Of a stretch of DNA of 64,000 nucleotides, positions 54,382 through 62,146 are shown piece after piece (positions within the stretch are counted from its first letter, which is position 1; each line of letters opens with the position of its first letter). This DNA is from Flavobacterium kingsejongi (GTDB lineage Bacteria > Bacteroidota > Bacteroidia > Flavobacteriales > Flavobacteriaceae). The stretch covers positions 3,968,001 to 4,032,000 of the forward strand of contig NZ_CP020919.1 of the NCBI RefSeq assembly GCF_003076475.1, given 5' to 3'. The notes beneath the pieces are model-generated. The model worked only from the letters and a program-made list of their open reading frames with translations. It made no database searches and was not told the DNA's origin. The position numbers and the translations under genes were made by a program.

Positions 54382-54447
54382 TTTATCAAAAATTTCACTA
54401 CATTAATGATAGGATAAATTGATAGTTTTTATAATTTTATCAAAAAT
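54382..54447. promoter_or_regulatory. dps-oxyR divergent control region with direct repeats
   Basis: The 112-bp gap holds TTTATCAAAAAT twice (54382-54393 and 54436-54447, 54 bases apart) and a central pair GATAG (54408-54412) and GATAG (54421-54425), 13 bases apart. The TGATAG-N7-TTGATAG arrangement partly resembles the ATAG half-sites of OxyR, but as a direct rather than inverted pair. Candidate OxyR sites; inference only. Confidence 0.4.
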
Positions 54448-54456
54448 AATTATACA

Positions 54457-55407
54457 ATGACGATTACTCAATTATATTATGTCCTGGCAGTCGCCGAAAA
54501 CAAGAACTTTACCCTTGCAGCTGAAAAATGTTTTGTTACCCAGCCTACGCTTAGTATGCAAATTCAAAAACTGGAAGACGAATTAGGGATTCTTATTTTT
54601 GACCGCTCTAAAAAACCCATTCAGCTTACCGAAATTGGCCAAAAAATCGTTTCGCAAGCTAAAAATATTGTGAATGAATCCGGCCGGATCAAAGATATTG
54701 TAGACCAGCAAAAAGGCTATATTGGTGGGGAATTCAAATTAGGCATCATTCCAACTATAATGCCTACTTTACTACCGATGTTTTTAAATAATTTCATCAA
54801 AAAATATCCGAAGCTGAAGCTTATCATAGAGGAACAAAATACTGAAGATATTATACTGAAGCTAAAAAATGGCCATTTGGATGCGGCAATCGCTGCTACG
54901 CCTCTGGAAGATGATCATATTAAAGAAATGGTATTGTACTACGAACCTTTTGTAGCCTACATCCCTGAAAACCATCATAATTTTGGTAAAGAAAAAATTG
55001 ATATCCAGGATTTGGATATTGATGATATCCTATTGCTACAGGATGGGCATTGTTTCCGCGATGGAATCTTAAACCTGTGCAAAACACAACATGATAGCAA
55101 GTCGCCTAATTTCCAATTGGAAAGTGGTAGTTTTGAAACATTGATCAAACTGGCGGATGAAGGTTTAGGGACAACATTACTCCCCTATTTACACACCTTG
55201 GATTTAAGGGAAAAAGACAAAATTAAATTACGTCATTTTAACGATCCTGCGCCTGCGAGACAAGTAAGTTTGATTTATCCAAAAAGCGAATTAAAGCTAC
55301 ACATCATTGAAGCGCTGCGAAGTACGATTGCCGGAGTTGTAAAAGGTGCTATCGCCTTTCATAATGTTCAGATCATCAGCCCGATCTCTAAAAGCACAAA
55401 AGCATAA
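54457..55407 (+). CDS. oxyR: Hydrogen peroxide-responsive LysR regulator OxyR
   Basis: 316 residues. N-terminal winged helix (LYYVLAVAENKNFTLAAEKC, TQPTLSMQIQKLE) and LysR substrate-binding domain. The redox pair is at Cys199 (DGHCFRD) and Cys208 (LNLC), the same positions and spacing as E. coli OxyR, and this identifies it as OxyR rather than a general LysR. Oxidation by peroxide forms a disulfide and activates transcription of dps, catalase and others. It is divergent from dps and about 2.5 kb from katE. Confidence 0.95.
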   Translation: MTITQLYYVLAVAENKNFTLAAEKCFVTQPTLSMQIQKLEDELGILIFDRSKKPIQLTEIGQKIVSQAKNIVNESGRIKDIVDQQKGYIGGEFKLGIIPTIMPTLLPMFLNNFIKKYPKLKLIIEEQNTEDIILKLKNGHLDAAIAATPLEDDHIKEMVLYYEPFVAYIPENHHNFGKEKIDIQDLDIDDILLLQDGHCFRDGILNLCKTQHDSKSPNFQLESGSFETLIKLADEGLGTTLLPYLHTLDLREKDKIKLRHFNDPAPARQVSLIYPKSELKLHIIEALRSTIAGVVKGAIAFHNVQIISPISKSTKA

Positions 55408-55410
55408 CAC

Positions 55411-55438
55411 AAAGCCGGATAGTCATATCCGGTTTTTT
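55411..55438. terminator. Rho-independent terminator
   Basis: Stem CCGGATA with TATCCGG, loop GTCA, followed by six T on the plus strand; after oxyR and in front of the convergent 124-aa gene. Confidence 0.85.
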
Positions 55439-55441
55439 ATT

Positions 55442-55816
55442 TTAAAGCTTCCCCCGAATCAGGTTAACACAATCAGTAATCGTTTCCAGCTTTACACATT
55501 CTGCCTGTGTAATGCGGTTATTACCCTGCATGTCCCGTACAATAGAATTGAAAAAACGGGTAAACATCTTCTTATGAAACTGACGGATACCAAATTGATC
55601 CTTTAAATGGTGGTCCATCCTTAATGTAGTACATTCCGTGCCGATTACAGATTGTATTACTAATCGCAGCTGGCTTAAAATAAAAAGCTGTGTTTTGTCT
55701 GAAAATCCACCAGAAGATTTTCGGTCATCTGAATCAAACATTTGATTGTCCGATAATAACTTTTTTAATTCGTACGTAAAACGTAGCAGTTCTTCGTTAT
55801 TATTATAATATTTCAT
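55442..55816 (-). CDS. Hypothetical protein
   Basis: 124 residues, soluble, no signal peptide. I do not recognise it. It is helical, with a middle part FSDKTQLFILSQLRLVIQSVIG and an end RITQAECVKLETITDCVNLIRGKL that has two cysteines. It lies between oxyR (convergent) and the CDF transporter gene (same strand, upstream). Codon use looks like the neighbours; the gene is long enough and free of frame breaks to be real. Confidence 0.6.
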   Translation of the reverse strand: MKYYNNNEELLRFTYELKKLLSDNQMFDSDDRKSSGGFSDKTQLFILSQLRLVIQSVIGTECTTLRMDHHLKDQFGIRQFHKKMFTRFFNSIVRDMQGNNRITQAECVKLETITDCVNLIRGKL

Positions 55817-55871
55817 ACATCCGAGTATTATTTTAAACTTGTGCAGTAAAATTATAATTTATGCATATGCT

Positions 55872-55899
55872 AAAAAATACCCACTAATGGGGATTTTTT
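55872..55899 (-). terminator. Rho-independent terminator of the CDF gene
   Basis: Stem AAAAAATACCC with GGGGATTTTTT (one mismatch), loop ACTAAT. It overlaps the CDF stop codon and has U-tract on the minus strand. Confidence 0.7.
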
Positions 55900-56824
55900 A
55901 TGGGGTTATTAATTTTCTTCCGGAAAGATTATTGGCTTCGATATAAATCTTTTTAACATCCGGATACAACGCTTTTATTTCGGTTTCCAGCTTATGAATT
56001 GTTTCATTGAGTTCCTGTATTGTAATCTCTTTTTTAAACTGGACGTCCATCGCCAACAGAATTTCATTGGGCGCTAAGTGCATGGTTACCGGATAGTACA
56101 AACTAAAAACGTTAGGCTCATTATTGACCAACTGATAAATACCTTTGACAATATCGAGTTGCGCACTCTCGCCTACCAACAAATTTTTACTTTCAACAAC
56201 CATAATAACCGCTACAAACACCAATAATAAACCAATGAGTATAGAAGCTGCCCCATCAAATAGTGGGTTGTTAAAATAATGCCCTAAGAAAATACCCAAT
56301 AATGCAATTGCCAATCCGGTCAAAGCAGCACTTTCCTCATAGATTACGGCAAAAAGTGACGGATCCTTACTTAAGCGGACTTCTTTCCAAAATCCATGTA
56401 TCCCCTTTTTTTTATTGAATTCGCGAATAGCAAATAGCAGTGATCCTCCTTCAAAAGCCATGGAGATAAATAAGACAATATAATTCCAGGTCGGATCTTT
56501 TAAAGGTGTAGGATTTTGCAAATGTGAAATCCCTTCATATAATGACATTCCCCCACCCAATGCAAAAACCAGCACGGCAACGATTAAAGTCCAAAAGTAA
56601 ATTTCCTTTCCATAACCAAATGGATGTTCAACATCGGGTGCTTTCTGACTTCTACTAATACCCAATAATAATAGTAGCGAATTTCCAGAATCTACAGTAC
56701 TATGAATACCTTCTGAAATCATTGCTGAACTTCCCGTAAATGCCGCAGCGATAAATTTTATAATTGCGATTCCAAGATTTGCTGCCAATGCACCATAAAT
56801 TGCAAGCTTAGAGCCTTTTGCCAT
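55898..56824 (-). CDS. Cation diffusion facilitator (CDF) family metal transporter
   Basis: 308 residues with about six membrane helices. The CDF signature of helix 2 is visible (GSSAMISEGIHSTVDSGN with the metal-binding HxxxD), together with HPFGYGKEIYFW. The C-terminal cytosolic domain holds metal-sensing strands (VKKIYIEANN). CDF proteins export Zn, Fe, Mn or Co in exchange for protons. The stress neighbourhood and Dps nearby suggest iron or zinc handling, but the metal cannot be told from the sequence. Confidence 0.9.
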   Translation of the reverse strand: MAKGSKLAIYGALAANLGIAIIKFIAAAFTGSSAMISEGIHSTVDSGNSLLLLLGISRSQKAPDVEHPFGYGKEIYFWTLIVAVLVFALGGGMSLYEGISHLQNPTPLKDPTWNYIVLFISMAFEGGSLLFAIREFNKKKGIHGFWKEVRLSKDPSLFAVIYEESAALTGLAIALLGIFLGHYFNNPLFDGAASILIGLLLVFVAVIMVVESKNLLVGESAQLDIVKGIYQLVNNEPNVFSLYYPVTMHLAPNEILLAMDVQFKKEITIQELNETIHKLETEIKALYPDVKKIYIEANNLSGRKLITP

Positions 56825-57221
56825 AAATAATCAGTTATTTTAACAAGAAAGGAAATAATATTTTGCATTTAGCCCATTTTCAGAACGTTAAAAATAAATA
56901 AACACAACACTTATTTCAATCCTGACTGCAAAACCATAAAACAATAACGCCAATCACCTTAAAGCTATTCCGTTACTAATTAAATGATTACTATATGATT
57001 ACTATTCTCATCATGTTAGATCCTACGCAATTCAAGATTTTATTTTTTAGTAAGCAGCAAGAAATAGCCTCTTACACTACCTATAAAACAATTTGCCTGA
57101 TGCAAAATTAATGAGATTGTAATGATGTAACATTAGATAAAAATTCTATAACCCATTTTTATCATGAAATGGCAATCTTTGTTTCACTTAGAAAATTGCT
57201 ATACCTTCTAAATAAATTGCT
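56825..57221. other. Gap between the CDF gene and the DUF892 gene
   Basis: 397 bases, AT-rich. It contains an 11-bp tandem duplication ATGATTACTAT (56984-56994 and 56995-57005). No convincing hairpin or larger ORF was seen. It separates divergent transcription units and may hold promoters of both. Confidence 0.5.
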
Positions 57222-57311
57222 ATGAAAAACTTGACCATTTTAAAACCCCTTATTACGTTGTTTACCATTTTTGCACTGTTTGCTGCAATTGTAATTGGCC
57301 TGACATCATAA
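57222..57311 (+). CDS. Small hydrophobic peptide (29 aa), possible
   Basis: ATG at 57222 to TAA at 57309-57311; the peptide begins MKNLTILKPLITLFTIFALF and is a single membrane helix with two positive residues before it. It lies 65 bases before the DUF892 gene on the same strand. Such tiny membrane peptides occur in stress regulons of Bacteroidetes, but chance cannot be ruled out. Confidence 0.4.
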   Translation: MKNLTILKPLITLFTIFALFAAIVIGLTS

Positions 57312-57376
57312 GTTAATAAGCGCTAAAAGCGTTACGAAAAAAGAAACGATTAATCAATAATTCACTTACTTACATT

Positions 57377-57898
57377 ATGTACCCCCAAAACGCTGTGTCC
57401 AATTTTCCTAATACCAAAAAGATAAACCATACTGTTGAATTAAATGCCCTATTCATAGAACACCTGAAAAAAATGTTGTGGACAGAGCAGACCATATTAC
57501 CTGTAATCAATGTCATGTTAGAAAATAGTACCTCTAAGAAATTAGTCGATTTTCTTACCCTAAAGCAACTGGAAGCAACAATACATCTTGCAAGCCTTGA
57601 AAGTATCTTCAGTGCCTTAAACCTTCCAATGGCTACGAAAGAATTTGATGCTGTTGAAAAACTGACACAACAACTTTTGGATTTCATGAATAACACAGAT
57701 GCAGGAGATGTTATGGATGCAGGAATTATTTCGTACTGCAAAAAAATTCAGCACTATCAGGTTATGTCTTATGGTATATTAAGAGCTTACAGTATTACCG
57801 TACGTAAAGAAAAAATAATCCGCTTACTGGAGAATATCATTTTTGAAAACAAACAATCCTATCAAAAATTGGAAAGGCTTGCAGAATATTACATCTGA
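57377..57898 (+). CDS. DUF892 (YciE/YciF-like) ferritin-like protein
   Basis: 173 residues. The YciE/YciF four-helix bundle is clear: LFIEHLKKMLWTEQTILPVI, a TLKQLEATIHLASLESIF helix with Glu and His, DAGIISYCKKIQHYQVMSYGILRAY with another Glu/His set replaced partly, and a C-terminal helix ending YQKLERLAEYYI. Family members are stress-induced and perhaps metal-binding; the typical di-iron ligands are only partly present (E-x2-H where visible). It precedes katE by 28 bases, so the two are probably co-transcribed. Confidence 0.85.
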   Translation: MYPQNAVSNFPNTKKINHTVELNALFIEHLKKMLWTEQTILPVINVMLENSTSKKLVDFLTLKQLEATIHLASLESIFSALNLPMATKEFDAVEKLTQQLLDFMNNTDAGDVMDAGIISYCKKIQHYQVMSYGILRAYSITVRKEKIIRLLENIIFENKQSYQKLERLAEYYI

Positions 57899-57925
57899 TT
57901 TTAAATAACCCCTAAAAAAATCGTT

Positions 57926-60091
57926 ATGCCTGACAAAAAACAAGATCTAAGAGAAACAGAAAACCTGAAACAACAGGATTTGAAAAGGAACAAAGAGAAT
58001 GGAGACGGTCAGTTTATGACCACTGATCAGGGATTAAAAATCAATGATGATCAAAATTCTTTAAAAGCAGGCGAACGCGGCCCTTCTTTGCTGGAGGATT
58101 TTATCTTACGCGAAAAAATAACGCATTTTGATCACGAAAGGATTCCGGAACGAATTGTACATGCCCGAGGTTCAGCTGCTCATGGCTACTTTCAGGTATA
58201 CAAGTCGATGGAAAAATATACCAAAGCCGGCTTTCTTCAGGATCCCAACATAAAAACTCCTGTTTTTGTTCGCTTTTCAACAGTTGCCGGATTTAGAGGT
58301 TCTACTGATTTAGCGCGTGATGTACGTGGCTTTGCAGTAAAATTTTATACCCAGGAAGGAAACTATGATTTAGTAGGAAACAATGTTCCTGTATTTTTCA
58401 TTCAGGATGCTATGAAATTTCCGGATCTTATCCATGCTGTAAAACCAGAACCCCATAATGAGATTCCGCAAGCTGCCTCTGCCCACGATACTTTTTGGGA
58501 TTTTATTTCACTAATGCCGGAATCGATGCACATGATCATGTGGGCGATGTCTGACCGTGCTATACCAAGAAGCTATCGTATGATGGAAGGTTTTGGTGTA
58601 CATACCTTTCGTTTTATCAATCGCAAAAATGAATCTTTTTTCGTCAAATTCCACTGGAAACCTAAATTAGGGACACATGCCGTGGTTTGGGACGAAGCAG
58701 TAAAAATATCTGGTGCTGATGCCGATTTCCACCGTCGGGATTTATGGGAAGCCATAGATAGTGGAATGTTTCCCGAATGGGAACTGGGAGTACAAATCAT
58801 CCCTGAAGCTGACGAGCACAAATTTGATTTTGACTTACTCGACCCTACTAAATTAGTTCCAGAAGAAACGGTACCGGTGACTATAATCGGAAAAATGGTG
58901 CTGGACAGGAATCCGGACAACTTTTTTGCCGAAACGGAACAAGTAGCCTTTCACCCGGCCCATTTGGTTCCTGGAATTGACCTCACTAATGATCCTCTAT
59001 TGCAGGGAAGATTATTTTCGTATACCGATACTCAGCTTTCCCGATTGGGAAGCCCTAATTTCCACGAAATTCCCATCAACCGCCCCATAGCTCCATTACA
59101 TAATAATCAACGTGATGGCCATATGCGTCAGGAGATTAATACAGGACGCGTGAGCTATCACCCCAACTCCCTTGGTGGTGGGTGCCCCTATCAGGCAAAA
59201 ATTGCAGAAGGTGGATTCCATAGTTTTAATGAACGTATTGATGCCCAAAAAATACGCGACCGAAGCGAGAGCTTTAGCGATCATTTTAGCCAGGCAACTT
59301 TATTTTATAACAGCCAGACTCCGGTAGAACAAAATCATATCATTAATGCCTTACGCTTTGAATTGGGTAAAGTAGCCACCGTTGCAATTCGGAAAAGAAC
59401 CGTAGGCCTATTATCCCAAATTGATGCTACACTGGCAGCTAAAGTTGCAGAAAGCCTGGGATTTCCTGTGGAAGCTCCTAAAAAGCCAATGAATCATGGT
59501 GTTCCTGCTGATGCTTCCAAAGAAAAGTACGAACCGAAAAGCAAAAAGCAGTCAGTTTCGTCTTCACCGGCATTGAGCATGCTCAAAAATAAAACCATAA
59601 CCCCCACTATAGCATCCCGTCACGTCGGTTTTTTATGTACCGATGGTGTCGATGGCAAATCACTCAATGCATTAAAAACGGCACTGGAAAAAGAAGGTGC
59701 AGTGGCAAAAATTGTAGCCACCCACAATGGTTCCATACAAACCAGTGAAGGACGCGAACTGAAAGTTGATCATAGTTTCCTCACTTCTTCATCGGTACTT
59801 TTTGATGCTTTATTTATTCCTGCCGGCAAAAAGAGCATTGATGCCCTGAAAAATGACCCTACAGTCTTCGAATTTCTCAATGACGCTTACAAGCATTGTA
59901 AAGTAATCGGAGCCGATGGTGAGGGGATTGAAATCCTGGAACTAACTAATTTTTATAATCTGCTAAGCAAACAGGAAAGCCCCAATAATGGCATTATCCT
60001 AAATGCTAAAGATGATTCTACTGACTTTTCAACCAATTTTATTGATGCATTAGGAAGACACCGTATTTGGGAAAGAGAAAAGTTGAAATAA
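57926..60091 (+). CDS. katE: Large-subunit catalase HPII with DJ-1-like C-terminal domain
   Basis: 721 residues, the length of clade 2 catalases. Heme-site residues: His in [14 protein letters not shown], Asn in [12 protein letters not shown], and the proximal Tyr in [15 protein letters not shown]. The C-terminal domain (about 560-715) is the flavodoxin/DJ-1-like extension ([35 protein letters not shown]). It breaks down hydrogen peroxide in the cytoplasm. The adjacent DUF892 gene, the SDR gene and OxyR close by put it in a peroxide/general stress group. Confidence 0.95.
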   Translation: MPDKKQDLRETENLKQQDLKRNKENGDGQFMTTDQGLKINDDQNSLKAGERGPSLLEDFILREKITHFDHERIPERIVHARGSAAHGYFQVYKSMEKYTKAGFLQDPNIKTPVFVRFSTVAGFRGSTDLARDVRGFAVKFYTQEGNYDLVGNNVPVFFIQDAMKFPDLIHAVKPEPHNEIPQAASAHDTFWDFISLMPESMHMIMWAMSDRAIPRSYRMMEGFGVHTFRFINRKNESFFVKFHWKPKLGTHAVVWDEAVKISGADADFHRRDLWEAIDSGMFPEWELGVQIIPEADEHKFDFDLLDPTKLVPEETVPVTIIGKMVLDRNPDNFFAETEQVAFHPAHLVPGIDLTNDPLLQGRLFSYTDTQLSRLGSPNFHEIPINRPIAPLHNNQRDGHMRQEINTGRVSYHPNSLGGGCPYQAKIAEGGFHSFNERIDAQKIRDRSESFSDHFSQATLFYNSQTPVEQNHIINALRFELGKVATVAIRKRTVGLLSQIDATLAAKVAESLGFPVEAPKKPMNHGVPADASKEKYEPKSKKQSVSSSPALSMLKNKTITPTIASRHVGFLCTDGVDGKSLNALKTALEKEGAVAKIVATHNGSIQTSEGRELKVDHSFLTSSSVLFDALFIPAGKKSIDALKNDPTVFEFLNDAYKHCKVIGADGEGIEILELTNFYNLLSKQESPNNGIILNAKDDSTDFSTNFIDALGRHRIWEREKLK

Positions 60092-60211
60092 ACATCAACT
60101 TATACAATCGAAAATGCCTTGCAACTGACATTTTCCCTAAACGAAAAATTGCACAATATTGCTTTACCCCTTAGATAAGCAATGACTAATGAACAGTAGA
60201 AAATATATAAT

Positions 60212-61069
60212 ATGGATAAGCCTAAAGAATTTCCGAAACAAGCCCAAAGCCAACAGCCCGGTAAGGAATCAGAGATGAATCCAAAGCCTGAAATTATACG
60301 AGACAATTATAAAGGAAGTGAAAAACTAAAAGGAAAAATAGCACTTATAACCGGTGGTGATAGTGGTATCGGACGAAGTACAGCCGTACATTTTGCCCGG
60401 GAAGGCGCTAATATAGCCATAGTTTATTATGATGAACTGGAAGACGCGAAAGAGACCAAAAGATTAATCCGTAAAGAAGGTGCAGAATGCCTGCTAATAC
60501 GTGGTGACCTGAGAAATGAGGATTTTTGTAAGAAAGTTGTAGCACAAACTATTGCAGAATTTGGGACTATAAACATATTGGTAAACAATGCCGCCATGCA
60601 ATTTCCAGAAAAAGATATTGAGAATATAAGCACCTCCCAGATTCATCAAACTTTTGAAACCAATATTTATCCTTTGTTTTTTGTAACACAGGAGGTTTTG
60701 AAATCAATGCAACAGGGAGATTGCATCATTAATACTACTTCTGTAACCGCCTATCGCGGCAGTGAGCACCTGTTGGACTATTCCAGCAGTAAAGGCGCTA
60801 TCGTTTCCTTCACCCGTTCTGCAGCGACAATGCTTGCCGAAAAAGGAATCCGGGTCAATGCTGTAGCCCCAGGCCCTGTATGGACTCCTTTAATCCCTGC
60901 AACGTTTACAGAAGAACAAGTAGCTGTGTTCGGACAGGACACTCCGATGAAAAGAGCAGGCCAACCTTCAGAAATTGGGCCTGCCTATGTTTTTCTGGCC
61001 AGCGAAGACAGTTCCTATATTACCGGACAGGTCATTCATCCGAATGGTGGGGAAATAGTAGGAGGATAA
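60212..61069 (+). CDS. SDR family oxidoreductase (GS39/YghA-like)
   Basis: 285 residues with an N-terminal extension of about 40 residues (FPKQAQSQQPGKESEMNPKP) typical of the general stress protein 39 group. Rossmann motif GGDSGIGR at the start of the core, NNAA, and the catalytic Tyr/Lys in YSSSKGA with Ser before it. It ends GGEIVGG. Substrate unknown; an NAD(P)-dependent short-chain dehydrogenase of stress physiology. It follows katE by 120 bases and the YtxH-like gene follows it. Confidence 0.9.
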   Translation: MDKPKEFPKQAQSQQPGKESEMNPKPEIIRDNYKGSEKLKGKIALITGGDSGIGRSTAVHFAREGANIAIVYYDELEDAKETKRLIRKEGAECLLIRGDLRNEDFCKKVVAQTIAEFGTINILVNNAAMQFPEKDIENISTSQIHQTFETNIYPLFFVTQEVLKSMQQGDCIINTTSVTAYRGSEHLLDYSSSKGAIVSFTRSAATMLAEKGIRVNAVAPGPVWTPLIPATFTEEQVAVFGQDTPMKRAGQPSEIGPAYVFLASEDSSYITGQVIHPNGGEIVGG

Positions 61070-61101
61070 AATCAAGAATCTAATCTTAAAAAAATACAAC
61101 T

Positions 61102-61377
61102 ATGAGTAATGGAAAATTAATTTTTGGAATTGCAGCAGGAGTTGCAGCCATAGCAGGAACAGCATTATACGCTCACAAAAGAGGGTTAATTGATTTGAAC
61201 GAACTATGCAACAGAGCAGAAGATGAATTCAATAACTTTAAGAATAAAAGAGACGAAAAATTGAATTCATTGGAACAGAAAATCAATAATTCGATCGATA
61301 AAGGTTATGAATTCGCTGAAAAAGCAGAAATCAAGGCGGAAGAATGGGTAGAAAAAAACAATCCTCCTACACTATAA
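61102..61377 (+). CDS. YtxH-like small membrane-anchored protein
   Basis: 91 residues. One N-terminal membrane segment (LIFGIAAGVAAIAGTALYAHKRG) is followed by a long charged coiled-coil helix (AEDEFNNFKNKRDEKLNSL, EFAEKAEIKAEEWVEK). This is the YtxH/DUF883-like layout of general stress proteins. It lies 32 bases after the SDR gene, probably in the same transcript. Function unknown. Confidence 0.78.
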   Translation: MSNGKLIFGIAAGVAAIAGTALYAHKRGLIDLNELCNRAEDEFNNFKNKRDEKLNSLEQKINNSIDKGYEFAEKAEIKAEEWVEKNNPPTL

Positions 61378-61419
61378 CACTATATTGATAGTCCAGGTAT
61401 AACCATATACGGGATGCAG

Positions 61420-61447
61420 TTGCTTTCGCCAAAATAATATAAATTTG
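61420..61447 (+). promoter_or_regulatory. Promoter of the RdgB-type gene
   Basis: TTG at 61420-61422 and TAAATTTG at 61440-61447 with a 17-base spacer, 26 bases before the start codon. Confidence 0.65.
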
Positions 61448-61473
61448 CCGATCAATCTAATTCGTATTTCCCT

Positions 61474-62046
61474 ATGAAACTTGTATTTGCCTCCAATAAT
61501 AAAAATAAGATTAAAGAAATCCAGAACCTGCTTCCAGATATTATCGAAGTGGTAAGTCTGGAAGCAATTGGCTGTCATGAAGATATTGCAGAAACTGCGG
61601 ATACTATAGAAGGCAACGCCAAACTGAAAGCGGATTATGTTACACAAAAATACGGCTATGCCTGTTTTGCCGACGATTCAGGCCTGGAGGTAATGGCATT
61701 AAATCATGCACCAGGTGTAATTTCTGCACGTTATGCAGGACCGGAACGCAATGATAATGCTAATATGGATCGCGTTTTGAAAGAATTGGACAATAATCCC
61801 AACAGGGCAGCACAGTTTAAAACCGTGATAGCACTTAATTTAGATGGTAATCAGCATCTTTTTACAGGTACTATACAGGGTAATATAACAACCGAAAAGC
61901 TGGGTAATCAAGGATTTGGATATGATCCTATCTTTATTCCGGAGCATTTTACCGAGACTTTTGCACAACTTCCTTTTACCGAAAAGAACAAAATTAGCCA
62001 TCGGGCAAAGGCCATTGCGCAGTTAATTGCGTTCCTGAAAAAATAA
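61474..62046 (+). CDS. Non-canonical purine NTP pyrophosphatase (RdgB/Ham1)
   Basis: 190 residues of the ITPase/RdgB family. N-terminal SNNKNKIKEIQNLL (nucleotide binding), FADDSGLEV with catalytic acidic residues, GVISARYAGPERND, GQGFGYDPIFIPE-type loop (here NQGFGYDPIFIPEHF), and C-terminal KNKISHRAKAI. It hydrolyses dITP, ITP and XTP to monophosphates, keeping them out of DNA and RNA. It is monocistronic upstream of a DEAD-box helicase gene. Confidence 0.94.
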   Translation: MKLVFASNNKNKIKEIQNLLPDIIEVVSLEAIGCHEDIAETADTIEGNAKLKADYVTQKYGYACFADDSGLEVMALNHAPGVISARYAGPERNDNANMDRVLKELDNNPNRAAQFKTVIALNLDGNQHLFTGTIQGNITTEKLGNQGFGYDPIFIPEHFTETFAQLPFTEKNKISHRAKAIAQLIAFLKK

Positions 62047-62117
62047 CATTCTGATTATCAATTATTAATAAAAAAATAAACTTCAAAATAGCATTAGTTT
62101 TTGTCAATTATAAACAG

Positions 62118-62125
62118 TACTTTTG
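62118..62125 (+). promoter_or_regulatory. -7 element (TACTTTTG) of the helicase gene
   Basis: TACTTTTG, 21 bases before the helicase start. A TTTG at 62100-62103 is only 14 bases upstream, so the -33 part is weak. Confidence 0.45.
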
Positions 62126-62146
62126 CACCCTATTTTAAATACATAT

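Noticed and set aside
55860..55880. ATGCATATGC near the CDF gene as a regulatory palindrome
   Set aside because: Only a short imperfect dyad, next to a terminator; not supported.
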